A DNA stretch of 64,000 bases from Nocardia niigatensis NBRC 100131 (GCF_000308655.1 NZ_BAGC01000043.1:682001-746000), one strand, 5' to 3'; positions 46,178 to 55,324 are shown, counted from the first letter of the stretch. Translations and numbers: made by a program. The notes: generated from the sequence alone by a model not told the origin.

Positions 46178-47245
46178 TCACGGCAGCGGCCCGAACAGGT
46201 CGCGGTAGGCGGGGATGCCCGCCACCGAGGTCGCCGACAGGATCGCGTCCACGATCGCGCGCTCCACGCATACCGCCGCGGCCGTGCACAACTGGTCCAG
46301 GACCAGCAGATCCGCGGGGAAAGCGGGCGGCATCGGGACGGCCGGCGGCTGCTCGGCGGTACCGGTGGCCAGCGCGAACAGGGTGTCGCCGTCCAGCGGC
46401 GAGTGCGCGGGCCGGATGGCCCGGGCCAGCCCGTCGTGCGCGGTCGCGGCCAGCCGCTTGCAGGCCGCCGGATCCAGCGCCGCATCGGTCGCGACCACGC
46501 CGATGGTGGTGTTGAGCACAGTGCCCTTCACCGCGAGCGCGTTCGCGGCGGCCAACTGCTCGGCGGTGACCGGCCGCAGGCCGAAATGCTCGGGGCCGTC
46601 GGTGCCCGCGCCCCACGGGAATCCGGTGCGCGGGTCGAAGACCGAGCCGACCGGGTTGGCCACGATCACCGCGCCGAGGGTGATCCCGGCCGCCGGACCG
46701 TCGGTGAAACGCACACTGGCCGTGCCGATTCCGCCCTTGAGCGAGCCCGCCCGCGCGCCCACGCCCGCACCCGCCGAGCCGCGCTCGAACTCCGGGCCCG
46801 CGGCGTCCGCCGCGAGGAACCCGAAATCGGCGTCGGGCCGAATGTTCCACGCCCCCACCGGAAGATCGAAGATGACCGCCCCGGGCACGATCGGCACCAC
46901 CCGGGCGGGGTCGGCGGGATCCATCGGGATCCCCTCGCGGTGCTCCTCGAGCCAGCGCATGACGCCGTCCGCGGCGGCCAGCCCGTAGGCGCTGCCGCCG
47001 GTGAGCAGGATCGCATTCACCTGCCGCACAGTGTTTCCCGGATCCAGCAGGTCGGTCTCGCGGGTGCCCGGGCCACCGCCGCGCACGTCCACCGCGGCCA
47101 CGGCCCCGCCCGGCACCCGCACCACCGTGCAGCCGGTGGCCGCGCCGGCGCCGAGGGTGGCGTCCGGGTCCAGCACCTGATGCTGGCCGACCAGGACACC
47201 GCCGACGTCGGTGATCGAATTACGTGGTCCCGCAACACTGTTCAC
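46178..47245 (-). CDS. P1-family (DmpA-like) aminopeptidase, Rv1333 type
   Basis: A 355-residue protein of the DmpA/ornithine-acetyltransferase fold, whose members self-cleave to expose an N-terminal nucleophile. The family blocks NSITDVGGVLVGQ, AILLTGGSAYGLAAADGVMRWLEE, LKGGIGTASV and the probable cleavage motif VLNTTIGVVATDA with its Thr are present. It likely removes N-terminal residues from small peptides or beta-peptides. The GTG start follows GAGGAGGAA. Same place as Rv1333 in mycobacteria. Confidence 0.86.
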   Translation of the reverse strand: MNSVAGPRNSITDVGGVLVGQHQVLDPDATLGAGAATGCTVVRVPGGAVAAVDVRGGGPGTRETDLLDPGNTVRQVNAILLTGGSAYGLAAADGVMRWLEEHREGIPMDPADPARVVPIVPGAVIFDLPVGAWNIRPDADFGFLAADAAGPEFERGSAGAGVGARAGSLKGGIGTASVRFTDGPAAGITLGAVIVANPVGSVFDPRTGFPWGAGTDGPEHFGLRPVTAEQLAAANALAVKGTVLNTTIGVVATDAALDPAACKRLAATAHDGLARAIRPAHSPLDGDTLFALATGTAEQPPAVPMPPAFPADLLVLDQLCTAAAVCVERAIVDAILSATSVAGIPAYRDLFGPLP

Positions 47246-47301
47246 GGCAGTTCCTCCTCGGTGGCCACGTCCGGTGCGCTGCCCGCGTCCGGTCCGGAGC
47301 G

Positions 47302-47871
47302 CTAGGGCATGAGCGCCTGGATCAGCGAGTCCTGCATCCAGGTGAGCCAGTGGTAGACCTCGAGGCTCGGGCCGCGCGGATCGTCGTCCGCGAAATGGTC
47401 GGGCGTGTCGGCGGTGATGTCGAGGGCCGTGCCCAGGGCCAGCCGCACGTCATTGAGCGCGGTGAGCCAGGCATGGGCCTGCTCCTGGCTGATGGCGATC
47501 TTGCCGCCCTGCGGCGGCAGCGTTTCCAGGATGACCAGCCCGGCGGCGACCTTGGATTCGATGATCTCCGGCTCGTGCAGGCTGCGCAGGGCACTGTTGA
47601 GGTCGGCGCGCTCGGCGTCGGGGGAACCGGGTTCGGGCTTGTGGAAATCCGGGAGCAGCCGGGCCAGGCGCGGATCGTCGGGCGGGGTGGTGTTGCCCGT
47701 CTGTAGCCCCGTCAGCGCCGCGAGGTCGTCCTCGGGGGCCGAGCGGGCGCGATCGGTGAGCAGTCCGGTGACCGCCCCGACCAGCGAACGCAATACCTCC
47801 GCCTCGTGGGCGTCCATTTCCGAACGCAGTTTCAGCCCGCCCAGGGAGTTCTTCCTGCTCCACTTCCGCAC
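47302..47871 (-). CDS. DUF2017 protein (Rv1332 family)
   Basis: A 189-residue cytoplasmic, mostly helical protein matching Rv1332: it starts RKWSRKNSLGGLKLRSEMDAHEA and ends SLEVYHWLTWMQDSLIQALMP. Function unknown; the family always lies next to clpS in this group. The GTG at 47871 aligns with the mycobacterial start, while an earlier GTG at 47904 would overlap clpS by 11 bases. Confidence 0.85.
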   Translation of the reverse strand: MRKWSRKNSLGGLKLRSEMDAHEAEVLRSLVGAVTGLLTDRARSAPEDDLAALTGLQTGNTTPPDDPRLARLLPDFHKPEPGSPDAERADLNSALRSLHEPEIIESKVAAGLVILETLPPQGGKIAISQEQAHAWLTALNDVRLALGTALDITADTPDHFADDDPRGPSLEVYHWLTWMQDSLIQALMP

Positions 47872-47893
47872 GGGCCTACCGTAGTCGCCCTGA

Positions 47894-48193
47894 TCACTCG
47901 TCACGTTGCATGGTGGCCCACAGCCCGGCCGCGTGCAGCCGTTGGACGTCGTGCTCCATCTTGTCGCGCGAGCCGGCGGACACCACGGCCTTGCCCTCGT
48001 TGTGGACCTTCAGCATGAGCTCGGTTGCCTTGCCTTTGCTGTATCCGAAAAGCTTCTGGAAGATGTAGGTCACGTAGTGCATGAGGTTGACCGGATCGTC
48101 CCAAACGACGGTGACCCACGGCCGATCCTCGGCCTCCAGAATCTCGGTGTATTCCACGGCCTCCGGTGTCGCCTGTGCCGCCGACAGTGTCAC
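47894..48193 (-). CDS. clpS: ClpS, N-end rule adaptor for ClpCP
   Basis: A ~99-residue adaptor that delivers proteins with destabilising N-terminal residues to the ClpC-ClpP protease. The conserved core PWVTVVWDDPVNLMHYVTYIFQKLFGYSKGKATELML, HNEGKAVVSAGSRDKME and LHAAGLWATM are present. I chose the GTG at 48193 (MTLSAAQATPEAVE), giving mycobacterial length; an ATG at 48250 would add 19 residues (CNHDVVRVAAGPGG) without a ribosome site. It is divergent from pncB. Confidence 0.93.
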   Translation of the reverse strand: MTLSAAQATPEAVEYTEILEAEDRPWVTVVWDDPVNLMHYVTYIFQKLFGYSKGKATELMLKVHNEGKAVVSAGSRDKMEHDVQRLHAAGLWATMQRDE

Positions 48194-48385
48194 GTTCGCG
48201 CCGCCCGGACCGGCGGCGACCCGGACTACGTCGTGATTACACAGACCCATATCAACCAGGGTACGACCTGACATCACAGAAACAACAGTCTGCCCGACAC
48301 GCCGTCCCGACGTGGAAGTGTGCGCGCCGCCCGGGCGTTGCGCAGGGTCGGCGCCGAGGTCCCCGGTGTGCTTAGAGTGGTTCCC

Positions 48386-49699
48386 GTGACGATCGCGGAC
48401 GGACTGACCAGTACGGCGCTGCTGACCGACCAGTACGAGCTGACCATGCTGGCGGCGGCGCTGGCCGACGGTTCGGCCCAGCGGCAGTGCACCTTCGAAG
48501 TGTTCGCCCGAAGGTTGCCGAACGGCCGCCGGTACGGCGTGGTCGCGGGGACCGGGCGGTTGCTGACCGCCCTGGACGAATTCCGCTTCGGCGAACCCGA
48601 ACTCGCGCTCGCCGAACGCTTCCTCGATGCCCGCACCCTGGAGTGGCTGCGCGACTACCGCTTCCGCGGCGAGATCGACGGCTACCGCGAGGGCGAGCTC
48701 TTCTTCCCCGGCTCCCCCATCGTCACCGTGCGCGGCACCTTCGCCGAATGCGTGCTGCTGGAAACCCTCATCCTGTCGATCTACAACCACGACAGCGCCA
48801 TCGCCGCCGCGGCCGCCCGCATGGTGAGCGCCGCCGGCGGCCGCCGCATGATCGAAATGGGTTCGCGCCGAACGCACGAACTCGCCGCGCCCGCCAGCGC
48901 CCGCGCCGCCTACCTGGCCGGCTTCGACGCCACCTCCAATCTGGAAGCCGCCCGCAGCTTCGGCGTCCCCAGCGCCGGGACCAGCGCGCACGCCTTCACC
49001 CTGCTGCACAGCGGCGCGGACGGCGCCCACGAGGCGGCCGCCTTCCGCAGCCAGGTCGAGGCGCTGGGCGTCGGCACCACACTGCTCGTGGACACCTTCG
49101 ACATCACCCGCGGCGTGGCCCTCGCCATCGAGGTGGCCGGGCCCGAATTGGGCGGCGTACGCATCGATTCCGGCGATCTGGGCGTGCTGGCCCGGCAGGT
49201 GCGCGACCAGCTCGACACGCTCGGCGCGGTCCGCACCCGCATCGTGGTGTCCGGCGACCTGGACGAATACGCCATCGCCGCGCTGCGCGCCGAACCGGTG
49301 GACGTCTACGGCGTCGGCACCTCGCTGGTCACCGGCTCCGGCGCGCCGACCGCGGGGATGGTCTACAAGCTGGTCGAGGTGGAGGGCGTACCGGTGGCGA
49401 AACGCAGCTCCCACAAGGAGTCTCGCGGCGGCACCAAGCGCGCCGTCCGGCTCGCGCGGCGCACCGGCACCATCGTCGAGGAGATCATCTACCCCGCGGC
49501 CGCGGCCCGCCCGGATCCGGGTGGCTTCGACATCCGCGACCTGCAGGTCCCGCTCGTCCGCGACGGCCAGGCCCTGACCGGCCTGCCCACCCTGGCACAG
49601 AGCCGGGAACTGGTGGCCGAGAGCCTGATCAGTCTTCCCTGGGAGGGACTGAAGCTGTCGGCGGGCGAACCCGCGATTCCGACGACGTTCCTGCGCTGA
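48386..49699 (+). CDS. pncB: Nicotinate phosphoribosyltransferase
   Basis: A 437-residue enzyme that joins nicotinate to PRPP, giving nicotinate mononucleotide for NAD salvage. The start STALLTDQYELTMLAAAL, the middle SRRTHELAAPASARAAYLAGFDATSN, the phosphate-binding VRIDSGDLGVLARQVR and the SSHKESRGGTKRAV region are all typical. The GTG at 48386 is chosen as the family begins just there. pncA lies about 320 bases downstream in the same direction, so both steps from nicotinamide to the mononucleotide are encoded together. Confidence 0.95.
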   Translation: MTIADGLTSTALLTDQYELTMLAAALADGSAQRQCTFEVFARRLPNGRRYGVVAGTGRLLTALDEFRFGEPELALAERFLDARTLEWLRDYRFRGEIDGYREGELFFPGSPIVTVRGTFAECVLLETLILSIYNHDSAIAAAAARMVSAAGGRRMIEMGSRRTHELAAPASARAAYLAGFDATSNLEAARSFGVPSAGTSAHAFTLLHSGADGAHEAAAFRSQVEALGVGTTLLVDTFDITRGVALAIEVAGPELGGVRIDSGDLGVLARQVRDQLDTLGAVRTRIVVSGDLDEYAIAALRAEPVDVYGVGTSLVTGSGAPTAGMVYKLVEVEGVPVAKRSSHKESRGGTKRAVRLARRTGTIVEEIIYPAAAARPDPGGFDIRDLQVPLVRDGQALTGLPTLAQSRELVAESLISLPWEGLKLSAGEPAIPTTFLR

Positions 49700-49880
49700 A
49701 CCACCACCACAGCCCCGCCGCGAGCACCGCGGCGGGCGCGGCGAACGGAACCGTGCGCACCAGTGCGTCCAGCAGATCACCTGCCTCGAACGAGATCTCA
49801 TGCCACATCAGATTCGACACCGCACTGGCGATCTCGAACGCCACGAAGAACCGCAAGGCCATGAGCGCGGCACTTTTCAT
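49629..49880 (-). CDS. Small two-helix membrane protein, hypothetical
   Basis: An 83-residue protein with two hydrophobic stretches (ALMALRFFVAFEIASAV and VPFAAPAAVLAAGLWWWF) and a polar tail. The ATG at 49880 follows GGGGGAAAG. Its last 24 codons run antisense over the 3' end of pncB, which is unusual, but the front part lies in space with no other gene. I do not recognise it; it could also be a chance frame. Confidence 0.5.
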   Translation of the reverse strand: MKSAALMALRFFVAFEIASAVSNLMWHEISFEAGDLLDALVRTVPFAAPAAVLAAGLWWWFSAGTSSESRVRPPTASVPPRED

Positions 49881-50020
49881 CTTTCCCCCGGTGAAATCGC
49901 TCGTCTTCGTCAGGATCTACAGACCTGTGCCGCCGTGGACCGGCCGGGCGCCGGGCGGCACAATGCAATACGAGCGGCGCGCCGTCGTGGTTCAGCCGCC
50001 GATTCCCGGGAGGTCCGCCC

Positions 50021-50590
50021 ATGAGCCGAGCCCTGATCGTCGTCGACGTGCAGAACGATTTCTGTGAAGGCGGATCGCTGGCCGTAGCGGGCGGCGCGGC
50101 CGTGGCCGAACGCATCACCGAATACCTGGGCGTCTCCGACTACACCGCCATCGTCGCCACTCGCGACTTCCACATCGACCCGGGCGCCCACTTCTCCGCG
50201 GAGCCGGACTACGTCGACAGCTGGCCCCCGCACTGCCGCGCCGGCACCCCCGGCGCCGACTTCCACCCCGGCCTGAACACCGCGCCGATCCAGGAGGTCT
50301 TCTCCAAAGGCGCCTACACCGCGGCCTATTCGGGCTTCGAGGGCACTGCCGAGGACGGTTCGACCACCCTCGCCGACTGGCTGCGCGCGCACGCCATCGA
50401 CGCCGTCGACGTCTGCGGCATCGCCACCGACCACTGCGTCCGCGCCACCGCACTGGACGCCCGCGCGGAGGGCTTCGACACCCGCGTCCTGCTCGGCCTC
50501 ACCGCCGCTGTCTCGCCCGGCACCCTGACCACCGCCCTGGACCAACTCCGCGCCTCGGGCGTCGAACTGGCCGGGGCAATGGAGAACTGA
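50021..50590 (+). CDS. pncA: Nicotinamidase (pyrazinamidase)
   Basis: A 189-residue isochorismatase-fold amidase that converts nicotinamide to nicotinate and, in M. tuberculosis, activates pyrazinamide. The catalytic triad is Asp9, Lys96 and Cys139 (TDHCVRATALDA), and the metal ligands Asp49, His51, His57 and His71 are all in place. GGGAGG precedes the ATG. It feeds nicotinate to PncB encoded just upstream. In M. tuberculosis pncA lies elsewhere, so the pairing here is a local difference. Confidence 0.95.
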   Translation: MSRALIVVDVQNDFCEGGSLAVAGGAAVAERITEYLGVSDYTAIVATRDFHIDPGAHFSAEPDYVDSWPPHCRAGTPGADFHPGLNTAPIQEVFSKGAYTAAYSGFEGTAEDGSTTLADWLRAHAIDAVDVCGIATDHCVRATALDARAEGFDTRVLLGLTAAVSPGTLTTALDQLRASGVELAGAMEN

Positions 50591-50593
50591 TCT

Positions 50594-50629
50594 CAACTCG
50601 AGGTTGATCCGCAACTCGTGGTTGATCCG
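50594..50629. repeat. Tandem 18-base repeat after pncA
   Basis: CAACTCGAGGTTGATCCG is followed at once by CAACTCGTGGTTGATCCG, differing at one base. Each unit contains CAAC and GTTG as small inverted arms around TCGWG. It starts three bases after the pncA stop codon and could be a regulatory or terminator element. Confidence 0.55.
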
Positions 50630-50634
50630 CTCAG

Positions 50635-50746
50635 AGGTTCGCAGCCCGTCTCGTTCAGGACTGCGCTCCGCCTCCCCGCGCTTGGAGCGGGGGAGCGAAG
50701 CGGAGGAGCGGAAGGAAGCACGAGACCCTCAGGGCCGCGAACCCGC
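50635..50746 (+). repeat. Intergenic palindromic repeat, copy 1
   Basis: This ~112-base element recurs in reverse orientation at 59981-60087. A 51-base core (50658-50708) is identical in both copies, and the flanks (GGTTCGC, GTCTCG, GAGAC, GGGCCGCGA) are conserved with small indels. The core can fold, with CTCCGC pairing with GCGGAG and an inner CTCCCCGC/GCGGGGGAG. It looks like a REP/MITE-type dispersed repeat. A further hairpin, GCGGCGGC-GAA-GCCGCCGC, follows at 50745-50763. Confidence 0.75.
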
Positions 50747-50803
50747 GGCGGCGAAGCCGCCGCAAATCGAACACTGTCGGGGCCGCGCAGTAATCTGGCC
50801 GCC

Positions 50804-52855
50804 GTGCCTGAACTGCCTCCCGTTCCGAAGCTGTTGGCCGACGCTGTGCAGGCGCTGGGAGGGAAGGAGCGCAAGGGGCAGCAGATCATGTCGGCCGCCG
50901 TCGCGCACGCCATCGACACCGGGGAACACCTCGCGGTGCAGGCCGGGACCGGCACGGGCAAATCCCTCGCCTATCTGGTGCCGAGTCTGCGGCACGCGGT
51001 GCGGACCGGGCGGACCGTGGTGGTGTCGACCGCGACCATCGCGCTGCAGCGGCAGCTGGTGGACCGGGATCTGCCGCGGCTGGCCGACGCGCTGGCCACT
51101 CCGCTGGGCCGGGTGCCGCAGTTCGCGATTCTCAAGGGGCGCAACAACTATCTGTGCCTCAACAAGATCAACAGCGCGATTCCGGAGGAGCCCGAGGCCG
51201 AACTCTTCGACGCCTTCGCCATCTCCAAACTGGGCCGCGAGGTGCAGCGGCTGAACGAGTGGGTGTCCGACACCGAGACCGGCGACCGCGACGAGCTCTC
51301 CCCCGGCGTCAGCGACCGGGCCTGGCGGCAGGTGAGCGTGAGCTCCCGGGAATGCCTGGGCAAGTCACGCTGCCCGTTCGGGCAGGACTGCTTCGCCGAG
51401 AGGGCGCGCGCCGAATCCGGGCAGGCCGACGTGGTGGTCACCAATCACGCGCTGCTCGCCATCGACGCCATCAGCGGCATCCAGGTGCTGCCCGAACACG
51501 ACGTGGTGGTCGTCGACGAGGCGCACGAGCTGGTCGACCGGGTGACCGGCGTGGCCACCGCCGAACTGTCCACCTCGGCCATCAGCGCCGCGGCCAAACG
51601 CTGCTCGAAGCTCATCGACGAGCAGGAGGTGGACCGGGTCGAGAGCGCGGCCGAGGCATGGCACGAACTGCTCGACGACCTGCAGCCGGGCCGCTGGGAC
51701 CGGATGCCGGACGGCGCGGCCCCCGTGCTCGCCCTCATCCGCGACGCCGCCTGGAACGCGCGCACCGCACTGGCCCCGCAGGGCGGCACCTCGGCCGGCG
51801 GCGACCCGGAGTCCGCGGCAGCGCGCAATCAGGCGCTGGCGGCCATCGAGGAGGTGCACGACGCGGCGGTGCGGGTGCTCACCACCTTCGAGGAGTCCGA
51901 TCCCGCCGCGCACCGTGATGTCATCTGGCTGGCATCGGAGGATGTGCGCGGAGTCGCGCGCCGCACACTGCACATGGCCCCGCTGTCGGTGGGCGGGCTG
52001 CTGCGCAGCCGCCTGTTCGGTACGGCCACCGTGGTTCTCACCTCGGCGACGCTGCAGATCGGTGGCTCGTTCGACAATCTCGCGGTGACCTGGGGCCTGC
52101 CGCCGCAGTCCTCGGCGACCGTGGATCCCGCCCTGGCCACCGGCACCGAGGCCCCGTCGGACGAGAAGACACTGCGCTGGAATTCGGTCGACGTGGGGTC
52201 GCCGTTCGACCATGCCAAGTCCGGAATCCTGTATGTGGCAAAGCATCTGCCCGCGCCGGGACGGGACGGGCTGCCGCAGTCGTACCTGGACGAGATCGAA
52301 CGCCTCATCCGCGCGGCCGGCGGGCGCACCCTCGGGCTGTTCTCGTCCATGCGAGCGGCCAAGGCCGCCACCGAGATTCTGCGGGAGCGGCTCGACACTC
52401 CCATCCTGTGCCAGGGCGACGACGCCACCGGCGCCCTGGTCCGGAAATTCGCCGACGACCCGGAAATCTCGCTCTTCGGCACGCTGTCGCTGTGGCAGGG
52501 CGTGGACGTTCCGGGTCCGTCGCTGAGTCTGGTGATCCTGGACCGGATTCCGTTCCCGCGTCCGGACGACCCGCTGCTGGTGGCCCGGCAGCGCGCGGTG
52601 GAATCGCGCGGCGGCAATGGGTTCCTGTCCGTCGCGGCCAATCACGCGGCACTGCTGCTGGCGCAGGGAACGGGGCGTTTGCTGCGCAGTGTGGATGATC
52701 GCGGCGTTATCGCAATTCTGGATTCGCGACTGGCGACGGCACGCTATGGCGGTTATCTCCGAGCGTCATTACCACCCTATTGGGAAACATCCGATCCCCA
52801 AGTTGTGACAAAAGCTCTCGAAAGACTGACAAATAGTGTCGCGAAAATGAAATGA
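50804..52855 (+). CDS. dinG: DinG-type ATP-dependent DNA helicase
   Basis: A 683-residue XPD-like superfamily 2 helicase. Walker A is QAGTGTGKS (47-54), the DEAH box is VVVDEAHEL (about 235-243), and four cysteines (118, 184, 190, 196) form the iron-sulphur cluster site. The late motifs TLSLWQGVDVPG and LAQGTGRLLRS are present. It unwinds damaged or R-loop DNA. The GTG at 50804 is chosen because the frame upstream runs into the repeat element. Same neighbour order as Rv1329c. Confidence 0.93.
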   Translation: MPELPPVPKLLADAVQALGGKERKGQQIMSAAVAHAIDTGEHLAVQAGTGTGKSLAYLVPSLRHAVRTGRTVVVSTATIALQRQLVDRDLPRLADALATPLGRVPQFAILKGRNNYLCLNKINSAIPEEPEAELFDAFAISKLGREVQRLNEWVSDTETGDRDELSPGVSDRAWRQVSVSSRECLGKSRCPFGQDCFAERARAESGQADVVVTNHALLAIDAISGIQVLPEHDVVVVDEAHELVDRVTGVATAELSTSAISAAAKRCSKLIDEQEVDRVESAAEAWHELLDDLQPGRWDRMPDGAAPVLALIRDAAWNARTALAPQGGTSAGGDPESAAARNQALAAIEEVHDAAVRVLTTFEESDPAAHRDVIWLASEDVRGVARRTLHMAPLSVGGLLRSRLFGTATVVLTSATLQIGGSFDNLAVTWGLPPQSSATVDPALATGTEAPSDEKTLRWNSVDVGSPFDHAKSGILYVAKHLPAPGRDGLPQSYLDEIERLIRAAGGRTLGLFSSMRAAKAATEILRERLDTPILCQGDDATGALVRKFADDPEISLFGTLSLWQGVDVPGPSLSLVILDRIPFPRPDDPLLVARQRAVESRGGNGFLSVAANHAALLLAQGTGRLLRSVDDRGVIAILDSRLATARYGGYLRASLPPYWETSDPQVVTKALERLTNSVAKMK

Positions 52856-52959
52856 CCTTGTGAGAACTGTCACAGGGGTGGTTCCTACTTCCGATCAGAA
52901 GTAAATTAGCTTTCGATACTCCGGTGAACCCCCCAATTCCCACATCGGACGTGTCCGTC

Positions 52960-52994
52960 GTCCCCGCGCCAAGCCCTGCACGCGGCGCGGGGAC
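52960..52994. terminator. Hairpin terminator after dinG
   Basis: GTCCCCGCGCC (52960-52970) pairs with GGCGCGGGGAC (52984-52994) as a perfect 11-base stem, followed by ACCGAAACTTTCTT. It separates dinG from the convergent DoxX gene. The AT-rich 100 bases before it carry no gene that I can support. Confidence 0.75.
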
Positions 52995-53014
52995 ACCGAA
53001 ACTTTCTTCTCGCC

Positions 53015-53533
53015 CTACTTCACAGCGAGGGTGATGAGCGCGGCGACCACGCCCAGCGCGACCGCCCCGGCGCCCCAGACCAGACCCTGACGCTGCCACC
53101 GGCGACCGGAGTCCAGCGACAGCCGGCCCGGGCCCGCGAACGCGATGGCAACGGCCGCCAGGGCGTACACGGCCGGCAGCTCCCACATCGCGAATCCGCC
53201 ACTCCAGCTGACGTGCACGGCATTGATCATGGTGCCCAGTGCGATGGCGGCAGCGAGCGGCGTCAGCAGGCCCAGCAGGAGCAGCAGGCCGCCGGCGAGC
53301 TCGCTGAGGCCGGCCAGGCCGGCGAAGAACTTGCCCGGGTCGTAGCCCATTCCCTGGAATGCCTGCGCGGTCGCGTCCAGGCCGTAGCCGTTGAACCAGC
53401 CGAACAGCTTCTGAGCGCCGTGCACTGCCAGTCCGCCGCCGAATCCCACCCGGGCGACCAGCAGGCCGACGTCGGTGCCGCCGAGGCCGCTCGATGCGGT
53501 GGCGGGGGTGGCGGCGTTCACGGTTGCGGTCAT
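53015..53533 (-). CDS. DoxX-family membrane protein
   Basis: A 172-residue four-helix membrane protein of the DoxX/MauE superfamily: LLVARVGFGGGLAVHGAQKLFGWF, then FFAGLAGLSELAGGLLLLLGLLTPLAAAIALGTM. In mycobacteria a DoxX protein forms a membrane oxidoreductase complex with SodA and SseA for radical detoxification, but no such partners lie here. GAGGA precedes the ATG. A terminator region separates it from the purine permease gene. Confidence 0.85.
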   Translation of the reverse strand: MTATVNAATPATASSGLGGTDVGLLVARVGFGGGLAVHGAQKLFGWFNGYGLDATAQAFQGMGYDPGKFFAGLAGLSELAGGLLLLLGLLTPLAAAIALGTMINAVHVSWSGGFAMWELPAVYALAAVAIAFAGPGRLSLDSGRRWQRQGLVWGAGAVALGVVAALITLAVK

Positions 53534-53625
53534 GTCGGGGTCCTCGTCTCTCGGGTCTGTTCGGCGCTACGGCGTACTATCCGGACCGTGGTCCGCTTCG
53601 TAGCGTACAGCAGGCCCCCAACGAG

Positions 53626-53659
53626 ACCGGGCGCGAGGCTATTCCGCCTCGCGCCCGGT
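53626..53659 (-). terminator. Hairpin after purine permease
   Basis: ACCGGGCGCGAGGC (53626-53639) pairs perfectly with GCCTCGCGCCCGGT (53646-53659) around TATTCC. It lies 32 bases past the stop of the permease gene on the minus strand. Confidence 0.75.
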
Positions 53660-53691
53660 AAGGGAAATTCAGGACCGACCCTGTCGGCCGG

Positions 53692-55053
53692 CTACTTGGC
53701 CAGATACCAGAAGTAGTAGAGGAACACGGCCATCAGCACCCACATGACCGGATGCACCTCGCGGCCGCGCTTCTTGGCCACCATGACGATCGGGTAGAAC
53801 AGCAGGCCCATGGCGATGCCGTTCGCGATCGAGTAGGTCAGCGGCATCATGACCACGGTGATGAACGCCGGAACCGCGTATTCCAGCCTGTTCCACTCGA
53901 TTTCGCCCAGCGCCCGGGACATGAGCACGCCGACCACGATGAGCGCGGGCGCGGTCACAGCCGACACGTCGGCGAAGGTGGCGAAGATCGGGAAGAAGAA
54001 CAGCGCGACCAGGAACCAGCCGGCCGTGGTGACCGCCGTCAGACCGGTGCGCCCGCCCGCCGAGACGCCCGCGGTGGATTCGACATACGCGGTGGTCGAC
54101 GAGGTGCCGATGATCGCGCCCGCGGCGGTGCCGACCGAGTCGGCGGCCAGCGCCTGGCCCGCGCGGTCCAGCTTGCCGTCCCTGGTCAGCAGCCCGGCCT
54201 GGTTGGCGACGCCGATCAGCGTGCCGGAGGCGTCGAAGAAGTCGACGAACAGCATGGTCAGCACGACGACCACCATTTTCCCGGTGAAGGCGTCGGGCAG
54301 GTGGATGATGGCCTGGCCGAAGGTCTGATCCAGTCCGTGCGGCATGGCGGCCACCGAGTTCGGCAGTTGCACCAAACCGGTGACCATGCCGAGCACGGTG
54401 GTGCAGAGGATGCCGTAGAGCACCGCGCCGTGCCAGCCGAGCACCAGGAAGACGACGGTCACGACCAGGCCGAACAGCGCCAGCAGGGTGGTGCCGTGGT
54501 GAAAGTTGCCCAGGTGCACCAGGGTTGCCGGATCGGCGGTGACGATGCCCGCGCTCTTGAGGCCGAGGAAGGCCACGAACAGGCCGATGCCCGCGCCGAC
54601 CGCGAGCTTCATCTGCATGGGGATGGCTTCGATGATCTTCTCGCGCACCTTGGTGACGGCGAGGACGAAGAAGACGACGCCGGAGATCAGGGTGCCCGAA
54701 AGTGCCTGCTGCCAAGGGATTCCCATGTGCAGGACGACGGTGTAGGCGAAGAAGGCGTTGAGTCCCATGCCGGGTGCGAGCGCGACCGGGTACCGGGCCC
54801 ACAGGCCCATGACCAGGGTGCCGAAGATGGCCGCGATGGCGGTCGCGGTGAAAACGGCCTGGAACGGCATGCCCTTGTCGCCGAGGTCCCCATGATCGCC
54901 CAGGATGCGCGGGTTCACGGCGAGCACATAGGACATGGCCAGGAAGGTGATGGTCCCCGCCATGATCTCGCGCTTGAAGGTGGAACCGTGCTCGCTGATG
55001 CCGAAGTACGCGTCGACGCGCCCCTTGGTACGCGTGAGGACGTCGGTGGTCAT
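53692..55053 (-). CDS. NCS2/AzgA-family purine permease
   Basis: A 453-residue membrane protein with 13-14 helices, similar to adenine/guanine/hypoxanthine permeases of the AzgA (PbuG) group. The family features are KREIMAGTITFLAMSYVLAVNP at the start, ALAPGMGLNAFFAYTVV, VDFFDASGTLIGVANQAGL with its key Asp residues, and GTSSTTAYVESTAGVSAGGRTG. It would import purine bases with protons. The ATG at 55053 is chosen from family length; the frame continues upstream to 55206 without support. Confidence 0.9.
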   Translation of the reverse strand: MTTDVLTRTKGRVDAYFGISEHGSTFKREIMAGTITFLAMSYVLAVNPRILGDHGDLGDKGMPFQAVFTATAIAAIFGTLVMGLWARYPVALAPGMGLNAFFAYTVVLHMGIPWQQALSGTLISGVVFFVLAVTKVREKIIEAIPMQMKLAVGAGIGLFVAFLGLKSAGIVTADPATLVHLGNFHHGTTLLALFGLVVTVVFLVLGWHGAVLYGILCTTVLGMVTGLVQLPNSVAAMPHGLDQTFGQAIIHLPDAFTGKMVVVVLTMLFVDFFDASGTLIGVANQAGLLTRDGKLDRAGQALAADSVGTAAGAIIGTSSTTAYVESTAGVSAGGRTGLTAVTTAGWFLVALFFFPIFATFADVSAVTAPALIVVGVLMSRALGEIEWNRLEYAVPAFITVVMMPLTYSIANGIAMGLLFYPIVMVAKKRGREVHPVMWVLMAVFLYYFWYLAK

Positions 55054-55324
55054 GTGGGGTGTCTCCAGTCGGCGGGAGGGTAGAAGGCTGCCGTGGGCAC
55101 CGTACTGGTCCGGATGGCACGATCTGTCACTGACCTCGCGAATTGTGGGCAATCCCACCTGCCAGAGCATTGTTTTCCGGGTGCCACCAGCGCAATTGAT
55201 CGGCAAATTAAATAACTACCGGCCGGTAATCCATGAGCCTTGACCCCTATTGTCTGGGACGTTACAAATACGTATTCAGCCCGGGGTTGCTCAGCGGAAC
55301 CGGCCAGGCAGAAGTAGTGCGCCA
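55054..55324. other. Divergent promoter region of permease and fusion gene
   Basis: These 271 bases lie between two divergent starts and are AT-rich around 55195-55215 and 55240-55275. A small hairpin GTGGG-CAAT-CCCAC lies at 55145-55158 within what would be the permease leader. I looked for a purine riboswitch and could not match a known consensus. Confidence 0.3.

Noticed and set aside
50594..50629. CRISPR-like repeat
   Set aside because: Only two directly adjacent units without spacers and no cas genes nearby.
55054..55324. Purine riboswitch upstream of the purine permease
   Set aside because: No arrangement of stems and conserved loop bases of known purine riboswitches could be found; only a small 5-base hairpin is present.
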